NCBI GenBank assembly: GCA_963806395.1
Contig: CAWDYI010000009.1
Location: 186,001 to 250,000 of the forward strand
Origin: DASSUW01 sp963806395
GTDB taxonomy: Bacteria; Actinomycetota; Thermoleophilia; Solirubrobacterales; Solirubrobacteraceae
Length of the DNA stretch: 64,000 nucleotides
Direction: 5' to 3'
The notes under the pieces were generated by a model. That model ran no database searches, was not told where the DNA came from, and worked only from the letters and a program-made list of their open reading frames with translations. Positions 53,616 to 61,264 of the stretch are shown piece by piece (the stretch's first letter is position 1; each line of letters begins with the position of its first letter). Position numbers and translations under genes: made by a program.

Positions 53616-54354
53616 ACGGCGTTCCCTGCGCCTGCTGCTCGCGACCGCGATCGTCACGATCACGGCCGCGGGCAGCGCGTGGGCGCACGGCGACCCGGCG
53701 AGCCACTACCTGGAGACCGACTCGCTCTACCCGTCGTTCGCCAGTCAGCCGTCGCAGCAGGTGCAGCTCCAGCTGCTCGGGCTCCTGCAGGCGACGGAAC
53801 GGCGCGGCTACCCGATCAAGGTCGCACTGGTCGCGGGCGAGGCGGACCTCGTCGAGGACCTGGCGATGCTCCGGACGCCGCAGCGTTACGCCGGCTTCGT
53901 CGCGTCGGCGATCGGCAGCAAGCTCCAAGCGCCGGTCCTGATCGTCACGCCGTACGGTCTCGGCGTCGCGGGGAGCGCCCGCCGGGACGGAAGACTGCGG
54001 CCCATCACCGCAAGCGACGCCCAAGGCCTCGTCGGCGGCACGGCCGCGCCCGCCGGGGCCGAGGGCGACGCGCTGGCCATGACGGCGATGACGGCGATCC
54101 GCAGGATCGCTCGCTCCGGCGGACATCCGCTCCCCGCTCGCGTCCCGCCGGCCGAGATGTACGCACCGCCGGCCGCGGCCCCGGCTCCGACCTCCGAGCC
54201 GGCGGCGACCGCCGATGCGAGCGGCGGCACCGGCGGGATGCTGATGGCCCTGCCGGTCGTACTCGTCCTCCTGGCGTTCCTGACCGCCTACCTCCGAGGA
54301 CGCGGACGGCAGCGTGACAGCCCCGTGGCGTTCACCGGCCCGGAGCGCGGGTGA
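53584..54354 (+). CDS. exported protein of unknown function with C-terminal anchor
   Basis: Protein of 256 residues that I cannot assign. The signal peptide RRRSLRLLLATAIVTITAAG ends at SAWA|HGD. The exported domain has HYLETDSLYPSFASQPSQQV, QLLGLLQATERRGYPIKVAL and VAGEADLVEDLAMLRTPQRY, then PVLIVTPYGLGVAGSARRDG. A Pro/Ala linker precedes one C-terminal helix (MLMALPVVLVLLAFLTAYL) and a basic tail. The topology, one exported globular domain held by a C-terminal helix, recalls TPM-domain proteins. The GTG start lies inside the end of the TIM-barrel gene (32-bp overlap), so it belongs to the same transcript. No Cys, and no zinc motif seen. Confidence 0.65.
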   Translation: MTTTTITATARRRSLRLLLATAIVTITAAGSAWAHGDPASHYLETDSLYPSFASQPSQQVQLQLLGLLQATERRGYPIKVALVAGEADLVEDLAMLRTPQRYAGFVASAIGSKLQAPVLIVTPYGLGVAGSARRDGRLRPITASDAQGLVGGTAAPAGAEGDALAMTAMTAIRRIARSGGHPLPARVPPAEMYAPPAAAPAPTSEPAATADASGGTGGMLMALPVVLVLLAFLTAYLRGRGRQRDSPVAFTGPERG

Positions 54355-55474
54355 GCGCCGAGCGGGCCGCGTTGGCGATACGAGCGGCGGGGACCGTCGG
54401 CCCGCCGAGGTTGGTGACGACGGCGACCGTCGTGGCTGTCGCGTCGTCGATGCCCGTCGACGACGTCCATCCGAAGTACCAGCCGTCGTGCCCGGCCACG
54501 ACGGCGCCCGGGACCTGGCTGATCGTGACGCCGAGCCCGTAGCCCGCCTTGCGGCCGAGCCGGCTGCGACGGGAGACCATCGCGCCGAGCGTCTGCGTGC
54601 TCACGAGCTCGCCGGTGAAGAGCGCTTCGGTGAACCGCGCGAGGTCCTGTGCGCTGCTGGCGATGCCGCCGTCGCCCCACACCGGACCCAACGCGTCCGT
54701 CGGGACGACGCCGCCGGTGACCGCGAGCAGGTCGACCGGGCGGCCCAGCAGGGCCACATGCGGCGTCGCCAGCCGAGCGCCGCCGACCGATGCCGCACAC
54801 GAGAACCCGGGCAGACCGAGCGGCCCGGCGATCAGTGCGTCCAGCAGCGTCGCGAAGTCGTCGCCGCCGGCACGTTCGGCCAGCTCTGCGGCGACGATGT
54901 AGTTGCTGTTGCGATAGGCGAAACGCTCGTCGGGCTCGCGCTCCGGCCCGAGCCGCGCGATCGCCTCGATCAGCTCTCCGCGCGACCACGGGTAGTCGGG
55001 CGCGCCGCCGTTCAGCCGCCGGGCGATCGCTCGATCGCTCGCGTACTCGCGAAGCCCCGAGCGATGCGCGAGCAGCAGCCGAGGCGTCAGCCGATCGGCG
55101 TTCGGTAGCTCGGGCAGCCAGGGCCGCACAGGGGTGTCGAGATCCAGCGCGCCGCGCTCGGCGAGCAGGGCGACGAGGCAGGACGTCGCCAGCTTCGTCG
55201 CCGAGGCCAGGACGAACCGGTCCGTGGCGGCGACCGGATCGGTGCGGTCGACCCGGCCCGCGCACGCCGCCCACACGAGCACGCCGCGGCGTCGAACGGC
55301 GATCTGGGCACCCGGCGGGCGTGCGCGCGCCAGCGCCTTGGACACCGCGCCTTCCAGGCGCTCGGACTCTGACCCCGCCAGCCGGTCGACGGCCATGCGG
55401 ATCCGCGGAGCAGGCTCGCGCCGTGCGACCCGCCACGCGCCGGCCATGCGGCGAAGCAGCCGAGCGCGACTCAC
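54332..55474 (-). CDS. serine hydrolase, class C beta-lactamase-like
   Basis: Beta-lactamase/transpeptidase-like serine hydrolase of 380 residues. Active-site motifs are SATK (in VLASATKLATSCLVALLAER), YRN (in FAYRNSNYIVAAELAERAGG) and HDG (in VVAGHDGWYFGWTSSTG). The N-terminus MSRARLLRRMAGAWRVARRE has no clear signal peptide. Such proteins are often esterases or peptidases rather than resistance enzymes. Its 3' end overlaps the convergent exported protein by 23 bp; the desaturase gene lies 27 bp upstream. Confidence 0.87.
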   Translation of the reverse strand: MSRARLLRRMAGAWRVARREPAPRIRMAVDRLAGSESERLEGAVSKALARARPPGAQIAVRRRGVLVWAACAGRVDRTDPVAATDRFVLASATKLATSCLVALLAERGALDLDTPVRPWLPELPNADRLTPRLLLAHRSGLREYASDRAIARRLNGGAPDYPWSRGELIEAIARLGPEREPDERFAYRNSNYIVAAELAERAGGDDFATLLDALIAGPLGLPGFSCAASVGGARLATPHVALLGRPVDLLAVTGGVVPTDALGPVWGDGGIASSAQDLARFTEALFTGELVSTQTLGAMVSRRSRLGRKAGYGLGVTISQVPGAVVAGHDGWYFGWTSSTGIDDATATTVAVVTNLGGPTVPAARIANAARSALTRAPGR

Positions 55475-55501
55475 CCGAGCGTGCCCGCGGCCACAGCGCG
55501 T

Positions 55502-56431
55502 TCAGGCGGCGGTCCGTTCCTCGGTCGTGGTGCGGTCAGGTGCTGCCGGCACGGCGAGCTTCTGCTCCTGGCGAGCGGGGGTGATCAGCACGACGTCCCA
55601 CGCGAGGCCGACGCGCCGCATCAGCCGGATCGTCATAGCCGACACGTCAAGCTCCCACCAGCGAAGGCCGTGCGCGGCGGAGCGCGGAAATGCGTGGTGA
55701 TTGTGGTGCCACGACTCCCCGAACGACGGCAGCGCGAGCCAGAACACGTTGGTCGACTCGTCCTCGACGGCGAAGCGGCGTGTGCCGAAGAAGTGGCAGA
55801 TCGAGTTGACCGACCAGGTCACGTGGTGCTGGATGAAGATGCGCGCAAAGCCGCCCCACAGCAGGCCGGTGAGCCCGCCCCGCAGCGTCCCCGTGAGCGC
55901 CAGGCCCATCAGGAACGGCAGGCCGAGGCTGAGGAGGATCAGCCAGGGGAATGCGCGGTTGATGCGCTTCATGCCACGGTCCTCGACGAGCTCGCGCGCG
56001 TACTTGTACGCCCGTGCCTGCCCGTTGGTGCTCCAGAGCCACCCCACGTGCGCATGCCACAGGCCGCGCAGCGCGCCGCGGACGCCTGCGCCGTGACCGA
56101 CGTGGGGCGAATGCGGATCGCCCTCCTTGTCGGTGTGGGCGTGGTGCTTGCGGTGGTCGGCGACCCACTCGATCACCGGTCCCTGGATGGCCATCGAGCC
56201 CAGGACCGCGAACACGTAGCGCGTCGCACGGTGCGTCGCGAAGGCACGGTGGGTGAGCATCCGATGAAAGCCGACCGTCACGCCGAGACCGCACAGCACG
56301 TACATCACGGCGAACACGATCAGGTCCGAGGGGCCCACCAGACTGCCCCACAGCAGCGGGATCGCCACCACCACCACGAGGAACGGCAGTAGGACGGCGG
56401 CCATATTCACGTTGCGTTCGAGTCGAGTCAT
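55502..56431 (-). CDS. acyl-CoA/fatty acid desaturase (stearoyl-CoA type)
   Basis: Membrane di-iron desaturase of 309 residues. The three His boxes are GFHRMLTHRAF (HxxxxH), ADHRKHHAHTD (HxxHH) and WHHNHHAFPRS (HxxHH). Hydrophobic helices occur at MAAVLLPFLVVVVAIPLLWG, LIVFAVMYVLCGLGV and LILLSLGLPFLMGLAL. This is the delta-9 type that introduces a cis double bond in membrane lipids. The start is the ATG of MTRLERNVNM. Open frame upstream reads DLQKRYGKFVEDAVGS without a start codon, so an unusual start cannot be excluded. A palindrome lies 71-85 nt upstream. Confidence 0.9.
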   Translation of the reverse strand: MTRLERNVNMAAVLLPFLVVVVAIPLLWGSLVGPSDLIVFAVMYVLCGLGVTVGFHRMLTHRAFATHRATRYVFAVLGSMAIQGPVIEWVADHRKHHAHTDKEGDPHSPHVGHGAGVRGALRGLWHAHVGWLWSTNGQARAYKYARELVEDRGMKRINRAFPWLILLSLGLPFLMGLALTGTLRGGLTGLLWGGFARIFIQHHVTWSVNSICHFFGTRRFAVEDESTNVFWLALPSFGESWHHNHHAFPRSAAHGLRWWELDVSAMTIRLMRRVGLAWDVVLITPARQEQKLAVPAAPDRTTTEERTAA

Positions 56432-56501
56432 TGGCTTAGAGGCTACGCGCAACCCCTTTGCGCTTCCCACGGCATCTTCGACGAATTTGCCGTAGCGTTT
56501 C

Positions 56502-56516
56502 TGTAGGTCCCCTACA
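56502..56516. promoter_or_regulatory. palindrome upstream of the desaturase gene
   Basis: TGTAGG-TCC-CCTACA, 6-bp arms with a 3-nt spacer, 71-85 nt before the desaturase ATG. It is a possible operator for lipid-responsive control. It also lies just beyond the end of the PHP gene. Confidence 0.35.
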
Positions 56517-56540
56517 ACCAGTGCCCGAATCCGGACTTCG

Positions 56541-57360
56541 CTATCGCCGCTGCCGCGCGGCGGCGATCGCCGCCCGGATCCGCGGCTCGTGCTCTGAGCG
56601 CCACGCCACCGGCTCGCGTACGGGGCCGGCCGGGATGCCGTGCTCGAGCAGGAAGCGCGGGTTCGCGTCGGTGAGCTGCCGCCCGCGCACCGCCGACGCT
56701 CCGGCGCGGGCTGCCGCGGCCGGGCCCTCCGCCAGCGTGTGCCGCCGGGTACCGCCATGCCCGTCCGACGCGAGGACGTACGCGCGCCCGTAGCGCACCA
56801 GATGCGTCGCTCCGTGCTGTGCCTCTGGCCCGTGGCGGCCGAGCAGCGAGCAGACGTTGACCTGCAGCAACGCTCCCGCCTGGATCACCGGCCGCAGGCC
56901 GTCGCAGCCCCGTCGGTAGGAAGCCCGCGGCGCGCTCGGGATGGGCGATCAGCAATCCGAACCTGTGCCTGCGGACGTGCCGGCACGCGTCCAGAAACGC
57001 GTCGCCGATCCCCCCGAACGGCACCTCGAGCAGCACCCAGCGCGCGCCCCGCGAACCGTGCGCGATGACGTCGAGGTCGTCGCGACCGAGGCCGGCCGCG
57101 CCGTCGGGATGGATCTCGCCCCCGGGATGGAGCCGCAGCTCGATGCCCGCGGCGTCGATCGCGGCCTGCAGCGCCCGTGTGCGTGCGGGGATCGTGGCCA
57201 CGTCGAGGTCGAAGTCGGGATGGCCGACGTGCGGCGTGACCGTCGCTTCGTGGACCCCGGCGCGCGCGATCCGCTCGGCGTGAGCGAGGCTGGCGCTCTC
57301 GTCGGCCGGACCGTCGTCGACGCCGGGCAGGAGGTGGAGATGCAGATCGACGTGTGCCAT
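56541..57360 (-). CDS. PHP-domain phosphoesterase, CpsB/CapC-type tyrosine phosphatase (one frameshift)
   Basis: PHP-fold metallophosphatase of about 272 residues. Metal motifs are MAHVDLHLHLLPGVDDGPAD (HxHxLxxxDDG), ATVTPHVGHPD (His) and LRLHPGGEIHPDG (Glu), with FGLLIAHPER and VLASDGHGG (DxH) near the end. The latter half is read in another frame because of one inserted base near 56919 (FL-P should read FYRRGCDGLRP); removing it gives a clean 272-residue protein. These are manganese-dependent phosphotyrosine phosphatases linked to capsule or exopolysaccharide control, but no such cluster is near. Confidence 0.82.
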
Positions 57361-57463
57361 CACCGATGAGCATGGTGGTCGGGGGCCGCGACGGCGTGAC
57401 GGATCCGTAACCCTTCACAACTCGCCAACAGGTCGGTCCGGACCCCCGCCTACGATCAGCGTG

Positions 57464-59077
57464 ATGGCTTCGATCGAGCCGGGATCGGCTGTGCGCGCCC
57501 GGCCTCCAGTCGCAGCACAGCATCCGGCGCTGGCCGTGCTCCCCGGTGGCGCCGGCGAGCGTGCGCGGACGGCCGCGGTGATCGACCTCGGGTCGAACTC
57601 GTGGCGGCTGGTCGCTTACCGCTACCTGGAGGGCGGCGCCTGGTGGCGGCTGGGCCAGCTGCAGGAGCCCGTGCGCATCGCGGAGGGGCTCGCCCGCTCC
57701 AGCAAGCTGAGCGCGAACGCGGTCGCACGTGGGATGGAGACGCTCGACATGTTCGCGCGCTACTGCCGCGCCCGCGGGATCGACCCCGGCGCGGTCGACG
57801 CCGTCGCCACCAGCGCCATCCGCGATGCCGCCAACGGCGACGATCTGCGCACGCGCGCCGAGGAGCTCACCGGCTTTCCCATCCGCGTCCTGTCGGCGCA
57901 GCAGGAAGCGGACTACGGCTATCTCGCGGCGGTCAACTCGACCACGCTCACGGATGGCACGGTGCTCGATCTCGGGGGCGGGAGCATGCAGCTCGTCGCC
58001 GTCCGCGAGCGACGCGCGACCGCGTTCGGCTCGTGGCCGCTGGGCGCGGTGCGGATCAGCGAGCGCCTGCTTCCCGCTGCCCGCGCGCTGTCGCGCAAGG
58101 AGCTCAAGCGGGCGCGGACGGCGGTGCGCGCCGACGTGGCCGAAACCAAGTGGGCGAACGAGAAGGGGCATCGCGTCGTCGGAATGGGCGGCGCCGTCCG
58201 CAACCTGGCAGCGGCGGCGCAGCGGGCGAGCGGATACGGAGCGGCCGGCGTCCAGGGCTACGTCCTCCGTGCCGCCGAGCTGCGCGAGCTCGTGGCCGCG
58301 CTGGCCAGGCGCCCGGCGGCGGCGCGTGCGCTTCCCGGGATCAAGCCCGCCCGTGCGGACGTCGTCCTCGGCGCCGCCCTGGTGCTGGAGGCGATGCTCG
58401 ATCGCGACGGGTTCGACGGCATCGAGGTGACCCGGGCGGGGCTGCGCGAGGGCGTGTTCTTCGCCACCCGGCTGCGCTCCGGGACCGAGCCCCTGATGCC
58501 TGACGTGCGCGCGGCGTCGGTGCGCAACCTCGCGGTCCAGTGCCACGCCGATCTCCCCCACGCCGACCACGTCGCGCAGCTCGCGGTGCAGATGCACGAC
58601 TCGATGGCGGCCGAAGGCGTGATCGCGCAATCGCCGGATGAGCGCGAGCTCCTGTGGGCGGCGTCGATGCTCCACGACGTCGGCATGACGATCGGCTACG
58701 ACGGGCACGCCGCACACTCGCGCTACGTGATTCTCAACGCCGGGCTCGCCGGATTCGGCCCGCGCGAGGTCGCGCTGATCGCCCAGATCGTGCGCTACCA
58801 CCGCAAGGGGACGCCCGACCTCGACGACCTGCGGCCACTCACGCGCGCAGGCGACCGCGAGCTGGTCCAGCGGTGCGCGCTGCTGCTGCGCGTCGCGGAG
58901 CAGCTCGAGCGCGGCGAAGGCCGATCCGTGCATGCGGCGCGGCTGGTCGCCGGCCGGAACGAGATCCGGCTCGTGCTGGACGGCGACGATCGGCTGGCGC
59001 GGTGGAGCCTCGAGCGTCAGCTGGGCGACGAGGCGTTCCGCCGCGTCTTCGGACGCCGCCTGGTCGTCGAGGGTTGA
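57464..59077 (+). CDS. ppx: Ppx/GppA phosphatase family protein (exopolyphosphatase)
   Basis: Exopolyphosphatase/guanosine pentaphosphatase of 537 residues. The ASKHA phosphate loops are AAVIDLGSNSWRLVAYRY and GTVLDLGGGSMQLVAVRE, with VATSAIRDAANGDDLRTRAE and RVLSAQQEADYGYLA between them. The C-terminal HD-like region has HADHVAQLAVQMHD, LLWAASMLHDVGMTIGYDGH and VRYHRKGTPDL. It removes phosphate from polyphosphate or pppGpp in the cytoplasm. A Pro/Ala-rich N-terminal extension of about 35 residues precedes the fold. ATG 57464 (GTG 57461 also possible). Confidence 0.9.
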   Translation: MASIEPGSAVRARPPVAAQHPALAVLPGGAGERARTAAVIDLGSNSWRLVAYRYLEGGAWWRLGQLQEPVRIAEGLARSSKLSANAVARGMETLDMFARYCRARGIDPGAVDAVATSAIRDAANGDDLRTRAEELTGFPIRVLSAQQEADYGYLAAVNSTTLTDGTVLDLGGGSMQLVAVRERRATAFGSWPLGAVRISERLLPAARALSRKELKRARTAVRADVAETKWANEKGHRVVGMGGAVRNLAAAAQRASGYGAAGVQGYVLRAAELRELVAALARRPAAARALPGIKPARADVVLGAALVLEAMLDRDGFDGIEVTRAGLREGVFFATRLRSGTEPLMPDVRAASVRNLAVQCHADLPHADHVAQLAVQMHDSMAAEGVIAQSPDERELLWAASMLHDVGMTIGYDGHAAHSRYVILNAGLAGFGPREVALIAQIVRYHRKGTPDLDDLRPLTRAGDRELVQRCALLLRVAEQLERGEGRSVHAARLVAGRNEIRLVLDGDDRLARWSLERQLGDEAFRRVFGRRLVVEG

Positions 59078-59085
59078 CGCGGTTG

Positions 59086-59103
59086 TATACCCTGTAGGGG
59101 TAT
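59086..59103 (+). promoter_or_regulatory. CsoR-like copper operator at the copZ start
   Basis: TATACCCTGTAGGGGTAT; arms ATACCC (59087-59092) and GGGTAT (59098-59103). It is the same type of dyad as at 34687-34701 and overlaps the ATG of the CopZ-like gene; a TTGACG box lies just upstream (59074-59079). Confidence 0.65.
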
Positions 59104-59326
59104 GAATTCAACAACCATCACCAACGAGACCCGCGTCTACGCCGTCGCCGGCATGAGCTGTCGCCACTGCGTGGCCTCCGTACGCGAAGAGGTGTCCGAG
59201 CTGGACGGCGTGCAACGCGTCGACGTCGATCTGGACTCCGCGCGCCTCGTCGTCTCGGGTCAGGGCTTCTCCGACGACGCCGTGCAGGCGGCGGTCGAAG
59301 CGGCCGGCTACGAGTTGGCGGGGTAG
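59102..59326 (+). CDS. copZ: CopZ-like copper chaperone (HMA domain)
   Basis: Heavy-metal-associated domain protein of 74 residues. The metal site is AVAGMSCRHCVASVREEVSE (GMxCxxC), and the fold continues with VQRVDVDLDSARLVVSGQGF and VQAAVEAAGYELAG. It carries Cu(I) in the cytoplasm to exporters or to CsoR. The ATG lies inside a CsoR-like operator (GGGGTATG), which also supplies the only ribosome binding site (AGGGG). No copper ATPase gene is adjacent. Its end overlaps the convergent SnoaL-VOC gene by 19 bp. Confidence 0.9.
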   Translation: MNSTTITNETRVYAVAGMSCRHCVASVREEVSELDGVQRVDVDLDSARLVVSGQGFSDDAVQAAVEAAGYELAG

Positions 59327-60120
59327 GTCGCGTCGTCGATCTGGGCGATCATCAGGCAGTAGCCGTCGGGGTCGGTGACACGCATCTCCTGTCGCGGCCC
59401 CGGGCTGCCGTCGACGATCTCCCCCGGCCCAGGCCTGACACCGTGGGCGACGAGGTGGTCGCGGAGGCCGGCGAGGTCGTGCGCGTAGAGGTAGAACAGC
59501 ACCGCCTGCCCGCGCGGCTCGATCGGAGCGTCCGCGCGGGCCACCATCAGCGCCGCGCTCTCGCTCTCCAGCCACGCCCAGTGGAGGATGCCGTCCGGCT
59601 CGAAGGTGTCGTTGACCGCCAAGCCGAGCAGGCGATAGAACGCGACCGAGCGCCCGACGTCGGCCACGTGCGCGAACGGAACCAGACCGGTGACCGGCGA
59701 CGGCGGCAGCCCGGGGTCGCCGTCGGCCGCGGTGGCGCGGATCGCCAGGTCGTGCTCGGCCGCAGCCTCGCTCGAGTAGTCCTGCAGCTCGGCGATCCGG
59801 CCCGCGGCGTCCAGCGTCAGCACGAACCAGCGGCTGCCTTCGGGCTCACCCCCGCTCTGCTCGCTCACGACCCCGACATGCATCACCAGACGATCCCCAA
59901 CCCGCCGCAGGTCGTGGAGGCGGGGCCTGATGCCTGCGTCGAAGTGTGAGCGCAGCGTGCCGAGGACGTCGTCGCGGCTGCGGCAGCCGCCGCCCGGCCC
60001 GGTTCCGTACCACAGGGCGTCTTCGGCCAGGAACGGCTCGGCGATCGTCATGTCGCCGGTGTGCATGGCGCGCACCAGCGCGGCCGCGATCGCATGCTCT
60101 GGGGAGTCGTTGCTCGTCAT
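59308..60120 (-). CDS. SnoaL-like plus VOC (glyoxalase) fusion protein
   Basis: Protein of 270 residues with two domains. Residues about 8-130 are SnoaL/NTF2-like (MHTGDMTIAEPFLAEDALWY, GDRLVMHVGVVSEQSGG, VLTLDAAGRIAELQDYSSEA). Residues about 145-265 are VOC/bleomycin-resistance-like (TGLVPFAHVADVGRSVAFYR, LGLAVNDTFEPDG, QEMRVTDPDGYCLMIAQIDD). ATG overlaps the stop of the ACT protein upstream (ATGA), so it is the third gene of a MerR-ACT-SnoaL/VOC operon. Substrate unknown. Confidence 0.85.
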   Translation of the reverse strand: MTSNDSPEHAIAAALVRAMHTGDMTIAEPFLAEDALWYGTGPGGGCRSRDDVLGTLRSHFDAGIRPRLHDLRRVGDRLVMHVGVVSEQSGGEPEGSRWFVLTLDAAGRIAELQDYSSEAAAEHDLAIRATAADGDPGLPPSPVTGLVPFAHVADVGRSVAFYRLLGLAVNDTFEPDGILHWAWLESESAALMVARADAPIEPRGQAVLFYLYAHDLAGLRDHLVAHGVRPGPGEIVDGSPGPRQEMRVTDPDGYCLMIAQIDDATYPANS

Positions 60121-60491
60121 ACACGGACGGTGTGGCCGGCGTCTCGGAGCGCCACGGTAGCCGCCTCGAGCGCCGAGGCGCGCACGAGCACGTAGTCGGT
60201 GTCGTACGTCGAGAGCGCGTAGATCGGGATGCCGGCGTCCGCGAGCGGTCGGGCGAGCGAGGCGAGGATGCCGGTGAGGCCGAACTCGAGCGGGCCTTCG
60301 ACGCACAGCGCACGCCAGCCGGGCTCCACCGTCGCGTCGCGCGGCGCGTCGGCGGCCGGACACACGATCGACAGCTCCTCGCTCGTACGGGTGACGGAGA
60401 ACAGCGCCGAGCGATCGGGGATCGGTGGAGCCGCGGCGTCGGCGGGGAGACGGCACACGGCGAGCTCCCCGTCGAGCGTGCGCAGAGTCAT
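60117..60491 (-). CDS. ACT domain-containing protein
   Basis: Small protein of 124 residues with an ACT-like fold of the type seen in CASTOR/aspartate kinase-like proteins. It reads LDGELAVCRLPADAAAP, LFSVTRTSEELSIVCPAAD, WRALCVEGPLEFGLTGILAS, LARPLADAGIPIYALSTYDT and DYVLVRASALEAATVALRDA. It probably senses an amino acid. The ATG overlaps the MerR stop, and the stop overlaps the next start (both ATGA). Confidence 0.85.
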   Translation of the reverse strand: MTLRTLDGELAVCRLPADAAAPPIPDRSALFSVTRTSEELSIVCPAADAPRDATVEPGWRALCVEGPLEFGLTGILASLARPLADAGIPIYALSTYDTDYVLVRASALEAATVALRDAGHTVRV

Positions 60492-60901
60492 GGCGGCGCC
60501 AGCGTCGGATCGACGAACAGGCCGCAGACGTCGACGCTCGCGCAGTCGCAGCTCTGCGCGACCTCCAGCCAGTGCCTGACGGCCTGCGCACGGGCGATCA
60601 GCGCGTCGATGTGCGGCAGCTTCTCGTCGGCGAGCGCGCGGATGTGGCGGCTCGCGTCGGCGCTGCGGTTGCCGGGGCCCGTGAGCGGCGCGATCTCCTC
60701 CAGGCTCAGGCCCGCGCGCTGCGCGACGTCGATGATCGAGAGGCGATGCAGCACCTCTTCGCGGTAGCGCCTGTGCCCGCCCACCCGCGGCGGCTCGGGC
60801 AGCACGCCGACGCTCTCGTAGAAGCGGATATGCGAGGTGTTCAGCCCGGCCCGTTCGGCGACCTGGCCGATCGTCAGCAGTGTGGAGCTCGATCGGGGCA
60901 T
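60488..60901 (-). CDS. MerR family regulator (SoxR-like)
   Basis: MerR-type activator of 137 residues. The winged helix is LLTIGQVAERAGLNTSHIRF with YESVGVLPEPPRVGGHRRY, followed by VLHRLSIIDVAQRAGLSLEE and a long helix. The C-terminus has three Cys, SCDCASVDVCGL, at the place where SoxR binds its Fe-S cluster and metal-sensing MerR proteins bind ions. The spacing (CxC then Cx5C) is not that of SoxR (CxxCxC), so the signal may be a metal or redox change. A SoxR-box-like dyad lies between it and the divergent small ORF. Confidence 0.88.
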   Translation of the reverse strand: MPRSSSTLLTIGQVAERAGLNTSHIRFYESVGVLPEPPRVGGHRRYREEVLHRLSIIDVAQRAGLSLEEIAPLTGPGNRSADASRHIRALADEKLPHIDALIARAQAVRHWLEVAQSCDCASVDVCGLFVDPTLAPP

Positions 60902-60913
60902 CAGCGCGAGTCC

Positions 60914-60948
60914 TTGACTTCAAGTCGTGTTGAAGGTGGACATTAGAC
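60914..60948 (+). promoter_or_regulatory. SoxR-box-like operator and promoter
   Basis: CTTCAA-GTCGTG-TTGAAG (60918-60935) is an 18-bp dyad close in form to the SoxR box CCTCAAG..CTTGAGG. It sits downstream of TTGACT (60914-60919), inside what would be a long spacer typical of MerR-activated promoters. A -10 box is not clear. It lies 16-17 nt from the MerR start and just upstream of the small ORF at 60953. Confidence 0.55.
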
Positions 60949-60952
60949 GGTG

Positions 60953-61261
60953 ATGCCTGACATGCCGATCGCCTGCACCCTCACCCCGGACGGCATGACC
61001 GCCCGCCTCGCGCTGATCGAGGCGCTGGCCGCCGACGGGCTGCTCGACCGCACCCGGACCGACGCGGGCCTGCGCCTGCGCCTGCGCGACATCGCGGAGA
61101 TCGAGCGGCGCACTCGTGAGCTCGTCGCCGCCGAGTCCGAGTGCTGCGCGTTCCTCGACTTCGGGCTCAGCCGCGACGACGGCGACCTCGTGCTGGATAT
61201 CTCCGGACCCGACGATGCCCGGCCCGTGATCGAGCTGTTCTTCGCGCCTGAGCCGGCCTGA
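60953..61261 (+). CDS. small conserved-type protein divergent from MerR
   Basis: Protein of 102 residues (ATG 60953; GTG 60950 possible). It reads MPDMPIACTLTPDGMTARLA, then LRDIAEIERRTRELVAAESE, and CCAFLDFGLSRDDGDLVLD. I see an alpha/beta pattern with a Cys pair in ESECCAFLDF, which recalls small metal-resistance-linked proteins encoded beside MerR regulators. I cannot assign a family. Divergent from MerR across a SoxR-like box, so it is the likely target of MerR. Confidence 0.75.
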   Translation: MPDMPIACTLTPDGMTARLALIEALAADGLLDRTRTDAGLRLRLRDIAEIERRTRELVAAESECCAFLDFGLSRDDGDLVLDISGPDDARPVIELFFAPEPA

Positions 61262-61264
61262 CCG

